The notes beneath the pieces are model-generated. The model was given only the letters and a program-made list of their open reading frames with translations, searched no databases and was not told the origin of the DNA. Shown here one piece after another: positions 30,601 to 39,512 of a stretch of 64,000 nt of DNA (the stretch's first letter is position 1; each line of letters opens with the position of its first letter). Source of the DNA: Aphrocallistes beatrix (lineage: Eukaryota; Porifera; Hexactinellida; Sceptrulophora; Aphrocallistidae); contig OY725495.1 in assembly GCA_963281255.1 (NCBI GenBank), positions 4,712,001 to 4,776,000 of the forward strand, in the 5' to 3' direction. A program made the position numbers and the translations under genes.

Positions 30601-33600
30601 TATTGTGAACCACCAGGGGACCAAAAAATCTGTTCATAATAGAGATACTTCATATTAAGCGAACTTGATTCAATACAAATCCTATCTAAAAAATGAAAAA
30701 GGGACCAGGAAGTTAGTTCATAATAAGCGACCCTGACTGTATTTGATATATTCAATCATTTTGAATAAAATATTGTGATTATTGTACACTTAAGTGGGGA
30801 TGGGTCAATAGGTACATATCTCCCGAGCTCTCCAACTAATGGAGGTTCTACCAGGGTTTCATCCAGCTTTCCAAAGTCATACGCCTAAATGGACGTCACC
30901 ATTTTTCGACCCGCCTAGACTCATTTTTATATAGCAATTTTATATACCGTATTGCTTCGAATAAGCGCCCGGGCGCTTATTTATTTCGTGCACCCTTTAG
31001 ACCCGGCGCTTATTCAAGCCCCGCCGCATATTTTTTTCATTCGCTATTTTGACCCGGCGCTCTTTTTTTTGTTACTACATTGACTGGCACTTTTATTTTT
31101 GCCACAACTGAGAATGTTAGTTCTATTAAAAAAGGATAATGTAATGTTTCAAAAAGCACTTCTATCTATGCCACTACTGAGAATACTAGTTTGATATGAT
31201 TTTCAGAGAACTAAAATGCCCCGGCGTCCGACGCTTATTCGAGCCCCGGCGCTTATTCAGGGAAATACGGTATGTTTTATGCCTCGCGCCTAGCCCCAAA
31301 ATTCATACGCCTAATTATGATCCATGAGATCAAATACGCGCCTCTAGGCGCGCCCAGTACGCCTAGATGAAAGCCTGGGTTCTACTGTTATTCTATTGGA
31401 CAAATTGAACTTTATGCCTGCTGTATTTCACAGCTTGGATCTTGGTCGTGTAAGAACACTCCAGATGGCAACACTATAAACTCGTTAGAATTGGGTAGTT
31501 ACTTGGAATAGACATTGGAATGTTATGCATGGTAACTCAGTGGTTCTAGTTCTTCTTGTGCCATCATTCAATCCTTCCATTAGATCAGTTATCCAATCAG
31601 ATCCAATTATGCTATTATGGGGGTCAGCTTAATTCTTGCAACAGTTTCATTATCTTACAGAAGTACTTTACGTATGAAATGAGGACAGTAGTATCAATTA
31701 GCAGAGAATCGAGTGAATATTGTATAGTATTACGTTGTCGTTTACTTTGTTCCTCACCATTCCTTTCCTTAAGATCATCATTGTCATAGTTGATTGGTCG
31801 AAAAGTCATCTTATGTTATTCTTTTCCCGTTATCGTCACTTCCAGTCATATCGTGTCAGTTCTATATTTAGAATCGTTGGCAGTGTAAATAGCGACACTT
31901 TTTGTGACACATACCCGCCTTCGTTAAGTGGCACCACCATAATAGATCTGCCTATAACACAAACTTATTGACACTCCCAACCGACTAAGAAAAACTATTG
32001 GGTGAAAAGAAAATGGCTGAGATATTCTCTCAGCTGACTCATCACTCTATTTATAGAATTTTTATTGGGCATACATTGCCACCATAGATCTGTCGAAGTA
32101 GAGGCTAGAGCCAATTGTGAGTGGTCGGTGGTGATATGGTGGATAGTGGCAGAACAGAAGGCAGTTTATCTGACCAATGAAAAAGCAGAGCTGTCCAAAT
32201 CTTTTTATTGTGTCCTTTAAGGATAATTATATTCAATGACTTAGTTGGTCTTTATTTAGAGTATTTTTGGCTAAATTTAGAATGTGGCTCGCGAGTATAT
32301 TCTGTGTGACTCTCGACATCCGTCAATCCAATGTTTATTTTTGTTAAATTTATTGGTTGAACTTATGTATATTATGTCTCTTCAGTTTCATTGTTAAATT
32401 TGGTAGAATTACATTTGTTTGTGGCTTCACAAAAGTATATTTTGTTCTGTGATACATAATTTGAAATATATTCTTTAATTAAGAATACTGCATCAGTATT
32501 CAAACTGTGGCTCGAGATTTTAATCAAAAGTTAATATCCTTGGTTTAGAATATTTGACCAATGGAGTATGTCAAGGATAGCTATTGACTATGCAGATAAA
32601 CAAACACAACAACACATGGTAAACAAATATTCCATTGCCTTTACTAAATTTAGGGAGTTGATGGTAGCGTTCCTAAATTCCTGCGTTGTGAAGGAGAGAT
32701 ACAGAATGTGCATATGAGTAAGCAACAAGCTTACAAGATTCTGTCTGGATACTGGCCCTACCGAGTTCAACAGCTAGTCAACAACGAGAAAGTCAGTTTG
32801 TTTCCTGTTTGTTTGTTTGTTTGTTTATTTGTTTGTTTGTTTGTTTGTTTATTTGTTTATTTGTTTGTTTGTTTGTTTATTTGTTTGTTTGTTTGTTTGT
32901 TTATTTATTTGTTTGTTTGTTGTTTGTTAGTTTGTTTGTTTGTTTGTTTGTTTATTTATTTGTTTGTTTGTTGTTTGTTAGTTTGTTTGTTTGTTTGTTT
33001 ATTTATTTGTTTGTTTGTTTGTTTATTTATTTGTTTGTTTGTTGTTTGTTTGTTTGTTTATTTGTTTGTTTGTTTGTTTGTTTGTTTGTTTATTTATTTG
33101 TTTGTTTGTTTGTTTATTTATTTGTTTGTTTGTTGTTTGTTTGTTTGTTTATTTGTTTGTTTGTTTGTTTGTTTGTTTGTTTATTTATTTGTTTGTTGTT
33201 TGTTAGTTAGTTTGTTTGTTTGTTTGTTTGTTTATTTATTTGTTTGTTTATTTATTTGTTTGTTTGTTTGTTTGTTTATTTGTTTATTTGTTTGTTTGTT
33301 TGTTTATTTGTTTGTTTGTTTGTTTGTTTATTTATTTGTTTGTTTGTTGTTTGTTAGTTTGTTTGTTTGTTTGTTTATTTATTTGTTTGTTTGTTTGTTT
33401 ATTTATTTGTTTGTTTGTTGTTTGTTTGTTTGTTTATTTGTTTGTTTGTTTGTTTGTTTGTTTGTTTATTTATTTGTTTGTTGTTTGTTAGTTAGTTTGT
33501 TTGTTTGTTTGTTTGTTTATTTATTTGTTTGTTTATTTATTTGTTTGTTTGTTTATTTATTTGTTTGTTTGTTTGTTGTTTGTTAGTTTGTTTGTTTGTT

Positions 33601-35915
33601 TGTTAGTTAGTTTGTTTGTTTGTTATAATCCATTTCTCTCTTTTGTATAATTGTAAATACAGTCGAGAATTTGTTTATGGAAAATGTTTCTTATAATCCA
33701 CTTGGTAGAGGTGTTAAGTATTTCCTTATATGGTGCTGAGTTTATTTATAGCATTAACAGGTGTCACTGGATGAGAGTCTGTTTTCCTACATGAGCGAGA
33801 ACCAATCAGAAGAGAGAGCTTATGAGAATGCATACAACATACAACACGTACTCTCTCAGAATGAATTCCAGCTGTTGCCAGCCTTGCTGCTGAATATCAT
33901 ACAAGGAAAGGTGACAGCTATTATAGATACATATTTTCACACCTTGGTGCTTATATACTACATATATACATACGCCAATTTTAAGATAAATGAGTTATGA
34001 AAATCCTGGATCATATTGAGGAGTTAATTAATATAAATTTATTTTCTGATACATATCCCTAGTACAATAATGCAAATAATGCAATTATTCACATCTTCTA
34101 ACCTTATGGAAGATTTAAAATGAATTTCAGAATACGTTGCCATTATTTGTGACAGTTTTTAAGTTCCCGAATGTGCAGAGCGCTTTATTAATTGGCTGAA
34201 TTCCACATATGTTAAAACAGATATATTCTATTTTTATACTATATATGAATCCCATAAATGGACTATGGATTTTGCTACTCATTTCTGGTGAAGTCATTTT
34301 GGGCGGGGAATCCATAGAAATAAGGGGTCCATGCTATAAATAGAATGGAACCCGGGTCATTGGTTTAATTTAAGTTAACACATTTAGTCTTTATCCTTGG
34401 ATTGACCTGAGCTAAATATAATAAGACACCATGGATCATACAGGGTGAACTTATTGGTCACCCTGTAGAACCCTATTCTGTTAACGCACACCATGGATAA
34501 CATTGAAGTTCTGTTTCTCCATTAGGCAGATGAAGAATTGTACTTCGAACTGCTAGCTCGCCATGATATCCTGAAATCCCAGCTTGGAGACCTTAGCAAG
34601 ACTGAGGAATGTGAGAATATGGTTTCCAGACAAGATTTGGTCAACTGTCTTCTCTCCAATTTCCAGATAATGACAGAACAGATGGCGGTTAATCTGACCA
34701 ATGAAATAGCAGGATCTGATGCCATACCAATTGATGATATTGTGAAGCAGGTGGAAGAGCTAATTATAGAATTGATTTATTATAAAGGTCCTAAGTTGCT
34801 ATTTATAGATTTGTGCCTTTTAGATTGGAGAAGGAAAGAGTAATTTCGTTGAAAAGTTTTATGAGATATTTCTTGAAATGCGAGAAGAATTGTTGAAAGA
34901 ATTTTCAGTTAAATTTGAGAATATAGAGTGAGTCGATATATTTAGATTTGCATGCCTATAAATAGCTATTAATTATTGTAATATCCGCGCAGTTAATATT
35001 CGTATGTACGATATTTATAGAACTGTATATAAAGTACCCAGGCGATTTTAATTTAATCCCCAGTTACCACCTGATGAAAATATTAATACTTATTTGGATG
35101 TACAGTCAACTCCGTTTAATAGGGTCACATCGGTCAGAGGTCATTTTTCCCCGATTAAGCGGAGAACCCTATCAACCGAAAATATTTTGTATTAACTTCT
35201 ATGTCTGAGAGCTATTCCGGTCCTGCCAAAAGTGGCCCGATTAAACAGTGACCTTGTTAAGCGGAGTCGACTGTACTATTATTCTGGCAATTAAATTGTG
35301 TTTTTCACAATACAAATGATTTAGACAAATAATTTGTATTGTGACTCCTATCTTGTGTGCCAAGATAATGATATTTCAGTTTTTTTTGCCAAAAGAACAC
35401 AATTTATTTGCCAGAATTATGCATACATGCCAACCTGAGCCATGATAAAAGCGGGACGCAGCGTTGAATTTCGTGGGACATGGCGGGACGCAATAGAAAA
35501 GTACTATAAATAGAATACAAAAAGCGGGATATAATGGGGAAGTTTCATGTAAAAGCGGGATACTCAAAACGGTACAGTTGGCATGTATGACTATGGTACA
35601 TCCATACTCATTTCAGCTATAAGAAACTTTCAATATAACCACACGAGTGATTGAATACATATAGCAGCCTATTTTAAGGTATTTGCCATCTGTTTACACC
35701 GCTTCGTGTTTAGGAAGGTGTCAGTGGATGAGTTTGTGTCCGCTTTGAAGACACTTGATCCTTCTCAACCTGAAAAGAAGCTAGCTCAACTCCTACGGTC
35801 TGTGTATAGAGTATCGGACAAGGAGCGAGAATCCATTCCTGGAGATGCGACTGAACATATCTCTGTTGTTCTAGCTCGACTCAGACAATCCTCTATCCTT
35901 CCGACTTCTAAATAG
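18651..35915 (+). CDS. TSNAXIP1: TSNAXIP1-like protein (translin-associated factor X-interacting), complete, 13 exons
   Basis: Exons 18651-18782, 18972-19106, 19176-19245, 19301-19358, 21305-21443, 25648-25752, 25886-26118, 29996-30137, 32654-32791, 33761-33910, 34526-34750, 34824-34927, 35714-35915 join in phase to 610 aa. The N-terminus (KPRLVGMLEDYLERELKLIG, then AHREVFEHLTGEFSSFKPLM and AIKQEYDTYISHLEE) matches the TSNAXIP1 N-terminal domain. A coiled coil follows (about residues 90-290), including VVPRKEFDDLSSQFEAQKES. The segment GSVPKFLRCEGEIQNVHMSK is also typical of the family. Known members are mostly testis or ciliated-cell proteins; the function here is inferred. The start is tentative, because the ATG follows a TTTTTAG acceptor at 18605 and a 5' UTR exon may exist. 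Intron 5 hosts two minus-strand bZIP genes and intron 9 a long TTTG/TTTA array. Confidence 0.9.
20223..20861. mobile_element. hAT-like element CAGTTGGCGGGC...GCCCACCGCTG, copy 1
   Basis: Homologous to 38205-38515 in reverse orientation. Flanks GTGTAAAT/AGGTAAAT are an imperfect 8-bp duplication. About 310 bp (20324-20634) beginning CACTGCCTGAACAAAAGTAT is an extra Tc1-like insertion absent from the other copy. Confidence 0.7.
21081..21238 (+). mobile_element. Family A MITE, short form
   Basis: Ends 66 bp before TSNAXIP1-like exon 5. Confidence 0.86.
21492..21772. mobile_element. Family F MITE (CAGTATACCCTCGCTAATCC)
   Basis: Right end GGATTAGCGAGAGTGTACTG; GGATTAG units inside. Confidence 0.78.
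21947..22237. mobile_element. Family G element (GATAATACGAAC units) with nested GGGGTACA insert
   Basis: Outer AACCTCGTTAAACAAACACGG and complement; inner GGGGTACAGGGGTACATG piece. A second, partial copy lies at about 23395-23580. Confidence 0.65.
22449..22913 (-). CDS. Small CNC-like bZIP protein, copy 1 (single exon)
   Basis: Intronless ORF of 154 aa from the Met aligned with its paralogues (MRVPKDSRKVGKSGD); an in-frame Met 39 nt upstream is also possible. The core VRKKHNNRKAAQEFRKRERD fits the bZIP basic-region pattern N-x2-A-A-x3-R-x-R. A short zipper of about four heptads follows (IEEMKREIQMLQEEKKRLIN). The preceding VLKPIKEASNIRDCERDAIL lies where CNC proteins (NRF, NF-E2) carry the CNC domain. 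This suggests a DNA-binding nuclear factor with almost no other domains. A TATA box (TATAAAAG on the minus strand, 22965-22972) sits 52 nt upstream. It is the most diverged of the local family and lies in intron 5 of the TSNAXIP1-like gene, on the opposite strand. Confidence 0.75.
   Translation of the reverse strand: MRVPKDSRKVGKSGDKDKFELFRPILLQNCLRNHSNSYHRTHSFIDCVDKDKVCKVDFSQVLKPIKEASNIRDCERDAILVVRKKHNNRKAAQEFRKRERDGDIEEGNTIEEMKREIQMLQEEKKRLINEIYQFNSRGMSSTIEEETIGLSKFE
23050..23280 (-). promoter_or_regulatory. Shared bZIP upstream block (copy 1 instance)
   Basis: TTATTAAGCATGATTATACC, AATCCAGGAAAAAACTGTAC and CTTAAAATAGG correspond to the copy 2 block; the TGATTCAC core is changed to TGATTATA. 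Confidence 0.6.
23341..23393 (+). mobile_element. Family A MITE, right-end fragment
   Basis: Only CCAAAAGTGACCCGATTAAA through GGAATCGACTGTA is left. Confidence 0.8.
24303..24746 (-). CDS. Small CNC-like bZIP protein, copy 2 (single exon)
   Basis: 147 aa from MTSRDRRGSNSGKERHELLY; a longer ORF starts at 24839, but the shorter start is shared by the family. Conserved blocks are YPILEDRCHNEHNPIFHMMN, CIDADKVCRADFSKVLKPIR, and the basic region IRKQFNNRNAARSFRNRESE. A Lys/Glu-rich zipper follows (KKIKEMEIEKGELEEEKKEL). All bZIP contact positions (N, AA, R) are present. The TATA box is TATAAAAA on the minus strand at 24788-24795. It shares the intron and strand with copy 1, and an upstream block around 24865-25080 is duplicated at other copies. 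A nuclear DNA-binding role is inferred; no partner is evident. Confidence 0.78.
   Translation of the reverse strand: MTSRDRRGSNSGKERHELLYPILEDRCHNEHNPIFHMMNTYTGCIDADKVCRADFSKVLKPIREAKDIPESEKKVVMEIRKQFNNRNAARSFRNRESEAEKKEEKKIKEMEIEKGELEEEKKELKNEIYLLKTRSPPSPTFETTVQI
24865..25080 (-). promoter_or_regulatory. Upstream block shared by bZIP copies 1, 2 and 4 (copy 2 instance)
   Basis: TTATTAAGCATGATTCACTA, then AATCCTGGAAAC and TTTCCAGGCAGAAAATC on the plus strand, about 145 nt upstream of the ATG. Matching blocks lie at 23050-23280 (copy 1) and 37150-37290 (copy 4). GCATGATTCAC resembles a MARE-like CNC/Maf site; that reading is an inference. Confidence 0.65.
25383..25500 (-). promoter_or_regulatory. 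Orphan relic of the shared bZIP upstream block
   Basis: CTAAGCAGATC, AACAAATCCTGGAAGGTACT, CATTCCAGACAGAAG and ACACCATTATTTCTTGTGA follow the same order, but no bZIP ORF lies next to it, so a copy has probably been lost. Confidence 0.5.
26157..26332 (-). mobile_element. Family A MITE
   Basis: 38 bp after the donor of TSNAXIP1-like exon 7. Confidence 0.86.
27283..27474 (-). mobile_element. Family A MITE
   Basis: Full-length copy with intact TA-flanked ends. Confidence 0.88.
27665..27760 (+). repeat. TCATTTTGGGCGGGG repeat, copy 2
   Basis: CCGGTTGAATCATTTTGGGC followed by CTATAAATAGAATGTATC. Confidence 0.68.
28588..28800. mobile_element. Family E MITE (CAGTGGAACCTCCGTAATCC)
   Basis: TA-flanked with GGAGGTTCCACTG right end; ATAATCCGACA recurs five times or so inside. 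Confidence 0.82.
29605..29837. repeat. AAAGCGGGAC repeat element, copy 1
   Basis: Ends CATTCCAACCTAAGCC and AGTTGGCAAGTATG; the interior reiterates AAGCGGGAC. Related copies: 35424-35589, 37539-37935 and 42024-42205; partial copies near 1880-1975 and 17168-17245. Confidence 0.7.
30584..30741 (+). mobile_element. Family B MITE
   Basis: Short form without the ACGAATGTTCATA unit. Confidence 0.86.
30852..31377. mobile_element. hAT-like MITE CAGGGTTTCATCCAG, copy 2, with nested element
   Basis: Exact 8-bp duplication GGTTCTAC (30844-30851, 31378-31385). Same end and interior units as the copy at 5614, but interrupted at 30945-31272 by an element with TACCGTA...TACGGTA ends rich in GCGCTTATT. Confidence 0.82.
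30945..31272. mobile_element. Nested element with TACCGTATTGC/GGGAAATACGGTA ends
   Basis: Interrupts a hAT-like MITE; comparison with the empty copy near 5680-5700 places the junctions. The interior reiterates CCGGCGCTTATT and AATAAGCGCC. Confidence 0.65.
32805..33625 (+). repeat. TTTG/TTTA microsatellite array, about 820 bp, with a 285-bp higher-order period
   Basis: Begins about 14 bp after the donor of TSNAXIP1-like exon 9. Interspersed TTTATTTA and GTTAGTTAG marks recur in the same order; GTTAGTTAG at 33203 and 33488 shows the 285-bp shift. Confidence 0.9.
34255..34355 (+). repeat. TCATTTTGGGCGGGGAA repeat, copy 3
   Basis: GGACTATGGATTTTGCTACT, GTCATTTTGGGCGGGGAATC, GCTATAAATAGAATGG. 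Confidence 0.7.
35101..35275 (+). mobile_element. Family A MITE
   Basis: In the last TSNAXIP1-like intron; left end CAGTCAACTCCG. Confidence 0.86.
35424..35589. repeat. AAAGCGGGAC repeat element, copy 2
   Basis: CATACATGCCAACCTGAGCC and GTTGGCATGTATGA form inverted ends; just before the last TSNAXIP1-like exon. Confidence 0.7.
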
Positions 35916-36136
35916 GTCCACACAATAGGAACTAACACCTATACTTCCAGTTCCAATGACACTTAACTATAATGTTACTCTTTGTTATTTGAAATGCTTC
36001 TACTTAATCATATGGTGCTCTTATGAAATGTACCAAATGTTATTCTTTATTTGTTTGTATTTGTGTATAGTGCCACTTTATACCACTAATCTTACACCCA
36101 CTTATACTACAGAGTTGTTGACAACAACAACAATAT

Positions 36137-36177
36137 CTGTTTTCTCCCAACGGAGCAACTTCGTTGGGAGAAAACAG
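36137..36177. repeat. Perfect 16-bp inverted repeat, 9-nt loop, before the truncated bZIP copy
   Basis: CTGTTTTCTCCCAACG and CGTTGGGAGAAAACAG surround GAGCAACTT. The paralogous promoter of copy 2 (TTCTCCCAACG) has only the left arm. Confidence 0.9.
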
Positions 36178-36231
36178 CGTTATTATAGAAAGGGGCAAAA
36201 ATTTCATCAAATAGTGTCTGAAATACTTAAT

Positions 36232-36567
36232 ATGGCTTCAAGAGATCGAAGAGGAAGCAATAGTGGTAAAGAAAGACATGAACTACTCTACCCTATTCTG
36301 GAAGATCGTTGCCATCAAGAACACAATCCCATATTCCATTTGATGAATGAGTATACTGAGTGTATTGATGCTGATAAAGTGTGTAGAGCCGACTTCCCAA
36401 AAGTCTTAAAACCCATAAGAGAGGCCAAAGACATTCCAGAAAGTGCATTAATAAGCTCCCACTGTCATGCTTTGTCACATTTAATTACAAATCAGACCAT
36501 TAAACACAATTATTTTTATTCAGCCCTCGAATTGCCGTCATCAGTACGCGTCTCATTTAGAGAATGA
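36232..36567 (+). pseudogene. Truncated inverted copy of the CNC-like bZIP gene
   Basis: The first 70 residues or so (MASRDRRGSNSGKERHELLY to REAKDIPES) are nearly identical to copies 2 and 4. Homology stops at about 36443, just before the basic region, and the frame runs into unrelated sequence (ALISSHCHALSHL) to a stop at 36567. The protein would have no DNA-binding region or zipper. About 45 nt of upstream sequence including a TATA-like TTATTATAG is also shared with copy 4, so this is one arm of an inverted duplication pointing at copy 4. It could be a decayed copy or, less likely, a short dominant-type product. Confidence 0.7.
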
Positions 36568-36643
36568 TTGCATAGTTACGAATATTACAATACAAGGCAC
36601 ATTGGAATGTTTTTTTCCCGTAAAAAAAACAACATTTTTCCTA

Positions 36644-37027
36644 TTATTTCTTCTCCGCATCATGAGAAGTAATGCCTATTTCATCTAACTCTAGCTTTTC
36701 TATTTCCAATCCTTTAATTGCTTTTTCCTTCGCTTCACTTTCGCGATTACGGAAAGACCTCGCTGCGTTTCGGTTGTTGAATTGTTTCCTGATTTCCATA
36801 ACAACCTTCTTTTCACTTTCTGGAATGTCTTTGGCCTCTCTTATGGGTTTTAAGACTTTTGAGAAGTCGGCTCTACACACTTTATCAGAATCAATACACT
36901 CAGTATACTCATTCATCAAATGGAATATGGGATTGTGTTCTTTATGGCAACGATCTTCCAGAATAGGGTAGAGTAGTTCGTCTCTTTCTTTACCACTATT
37001 CCCTCCTCTCCGATCTCTTGAAGTCAT
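36644..37027 (-). CDS. Small CNC-like bZIP protein, copy 4, short zipper
   Basis: 127 aa from MTSRDRRGGNSGKERDELLY. Almost identical to copy 2 through the basic region IRKQFNNRNAARSFRNRESE, then a shorter tail (LEIEKLELDEIGITSHDAEK) with only about two heptads, so dimerisation may be weak. TATA box TATAAAAA on the minus strand at 37075-37082, about 50 nt upstream. The upstream block at 37150-37290 (minus-strand promoter) is shared with copies 1 and 2 and contains GCATGATTCAC, which resembles a MARE/NF-E2 half site. It lies downstream of, and antisense to, the TSNAXIP1-like gene, converging with the truncated copy. Confidence 0.76.
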   Translation of the reverse strand: MTSRDRRGGNSGKERDELLYPILEDRCHKEHNPIFHLMNEYTECIDSDKVCRADFSKVLKPIREAKDIPESEKKVVMEIRKQFNNRNAARSFRNRESEAKEKAIKGLEIEKLELDEIGITSHDAEKK

Positions 37028-37149
37028 CTTAAGTATTTCAGACACTATTTGATGGAATTTCAAATTTTTACCCCTTTTTATAATAACTGGAGTTCAGATT
37101 TGAGGTATAATTTTCTCTCACGGCTACTCCTACTCAATTCTAAGATCCA

Positions 37150-37290
37150 ACTCTTTCGAGCGATCTTATTAAGCATGATTCACTAAATCCTGGAAACAAC
37201 TACTTTCCAGACAAAAATCTTTGTTTACTTTATACCATTGTTCCTCGTGGCTACAAAATTTGAATGTTTGGATTCTAAGGTGTGATATCA
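37150..37290 (-). promoter_or_regulatory. Shared bZIP upstream block (copy 4 instance)
   Basis: TTATTAAGCATGATTCACTA is identical to the copy 2 block, followed by AATCCTGGAAACAACTACTT. Confidence 0.65.
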
Positions 37291-37538
37291 TCAAGGCATT
37301 CTAATAAAGGTATATTCCATTCACCATGTGAGTATGATGTGAGAATACATACCGGGCTTCAATTATAATTCGGAATGCATTATATTTATGAACTATTCAT
37401 TAATTAAGCATACTGTTTTAATTTTTGAATAAGCAAGGCAATTCTGCCTGTCTGGGGCGTTCAAAAGTTACGTAAGTTACCGCTAAATGGCCTAAACAGA
37501 CCCCTTCAGTCACACCATGTCAGAAAAAATACACCCCT

Positions 37539-37935
37539 TCATACATGCCAACCTATGTAAGGAAAAAAAGCGGGAAATTAGTATTTTAGCGGGACATAGT
37601 ATGTTTGTATTAGTCCTATACACTGAAAAGCGGGACAATTCTACTTGGTGGAAAGTTTTCGCGGGACATTACTTTCAGCATATGTCTGAATCAATGAATT
37701 ATCTAGGAGCGCAAGACGCTCCTTTAGGCGTATGATTTTAAGCTGCAAAGTGTTTAGGAGCGTAAAAATTCAGGAAAATACCCAATTTACCCAATATTAC
37801 AATGTTATTTAGCGATTTAGGCGTATGAAAATTTAGAAATTTTAGATTAGGAGCGTATCTCTGGAAGGCTGTATAATACCCTGGTCTGAATAAGCGGGAC
37901 GTCCCGCCAAAAACGGGGCAGTTGGCAAGTATGTC
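37539..37935. repeat. AAAGCGGGAC repeat element, copy 3, with nested insert
   Basis: ATACATGCCAACC and GTTGGCAAGTATG ends; the middle (about 37703-37880) is a GGAGCG/TAGGCGTATG iterated element. Confidence 0.65.
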
Positions 37936-38204
37936 CTCCTTCAACGTTAAAAAAACAATTTCATTTAATACACCCTATATGATTTATACATTTTAGCAGG
38001 GGAATTCAAATCTTGTTCAGCATTCTCCCTACAATACTGCGTTGCTAACGTCAGGGGCGCCGAACTTTACGAAATATATGAACAATTTGGATTTCTAGAG
38101 GTGGGGGGCCTAGCCCTAAAATTTGCATTGCATCTATTGACCATCTCGAATCCAGAGGGTTCGACCCCTATGCATAACGCAACCACTGATAGGTCCCCTT
38201 TCCC

Positions 38205-38515
38205 CAGCGGTGGGCCATTTGGGGCCCGCGAGATTAAATTTGATGGCCCGCGACTCTTTTCAAACACTATTATGGAGCCCGCGTGCTAGTGACTGTAATA
38301 CAAAATTGATGCTGAATATGAATATATTTTCTATAATCATTATAAGATGATTCAATTCACTTTACTTATTTTTGCTTTTATAAGTATAATTTTAGTTGTT
38401 ACATTGCTTCCATATAGGTTTCTAATGTCAGTTCTTGCTACGGCCATGGTGATGTGACCGTAACAAGAACTGACAGATTTGGGGCCCACTTAAGGATTAA
38501 GGTTGCCCGCCACTC
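38205..38515. mobile_element. hAT-like element CAGCGGTGGGC, copy 2
   Basis: Shorter, uninterrupted relative of 20223-20861. CCTTTCCC occurs next to both ends as a likely 8-bp duplication. Confidence 0.7.
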
Positions 38516-38653
38516 CCTTTCCCCCCTATGCCACACCCTGTCAAGTTTTACCTGACCTCCCTTAGAAGCGTTACGTAACGTTTGAAACCCTTCGAAATCC
38601 TCTTTTCTATCATCCATATTTTAAAAATTATCATATATTATATTTATTTCGTA

Positions 38654-38856
38654 TACAGTCAGGGTCGCTTATTGTGAACCACCAGGGGACCAAAGTTCTG
38701 TTCATAATAGAGATACTTCATATTAAGCGAACTTGATTCAATACAAATCCTATCTAAAATGATATTGGGACCAGGAGGTTAGTTCATAATAAACGAATGT
38801 TCATAATAAACGAATGCTCATTTTAAGCGGGTTCATAATCAGTGACCCTGACTGTA
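38654..38856 (+). mobile_element. Family B MITE, long form
   Basis: Extra TTCATAATAAACGAATG units at the right side show internal unit gain. Confidence 0.85.
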
Positions 38857-39031
38857 TACAGTCGACTCCGCTTAATAGGGTCACATCGGTCAGAGGACAT
38901 TTTGGCCCGATTAAGCGGAGAACCCTATTAACCGAAAATATCTTGTATTAGCTTCTATGTGTGAGAGCTATTCCGGTCCTGCCAAAAGTGGCCCGATTAA
39001 ACAGTGGTCCTAATAAGCGGAGTCGACTGTA
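38857..39031 (+). mobile_element. Family A MITE, abutting a family B MITE
   Basis: The TATA between it and the family B copy ending at 38856 gives each element its own TA, so one inserted at the edge of the other. Confidence 0.86.
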
Positions 39032-39452
39032 GTTAAGGTCGCTTAACTAGCCACTGCTATCTTCACTTTAAACTTTCATTAGAATTGCCGTTAATCGATA
39101 TAGAGCAACTTCTATTGTTCAATTTATAACTGAATGAATAGTCCTTTCTATTCTAATTTTACATTGTATTTCCCCAATTAGATTAGTGTTTGTTAGTCTT
39201 ATTTTAGAATGCATTGGTAACCTGGTAACGACTCTACGTACTTGGAATTTCTCTACTAATAGGCTTACATACTTGTCAGAACTGCGCCGTTTATATTTAT
39301 ACAGGTAAGTGCCTATTTTTAGACTAATATAGGCTTTCTATTTGTGATTAGCAACCAAAAATTGTTTTTTTCATATATTTTAGAAATTTTCTTTTTTTTG
39401 CTTTTAGAAATTGACATTTCTTTGGATTACCCTTTTAGATCTAATAACAACA

Positions 39453-39512
39453 AACAAAAACACCGAACAAACAAACAAACAAACAAACAAACAAACAAAC
39501 AACAAACGAACG
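39453..39512 (-). repeat. (GTTT)n on the minus strand, NXT1 3' UTR
   Basis: Starts within a few bases of the NXT1 stop codon. Confidence 0.88.

Noticed and set aside
32708-33586. Long ORF translating to CLFVCLFICLFV repeats, like a membrane protein
   Set aside because: It is the TTTG/TTTA microsatellite read in frame; it overlaps a real exon-intron junction and no stop can arise in such repeats.
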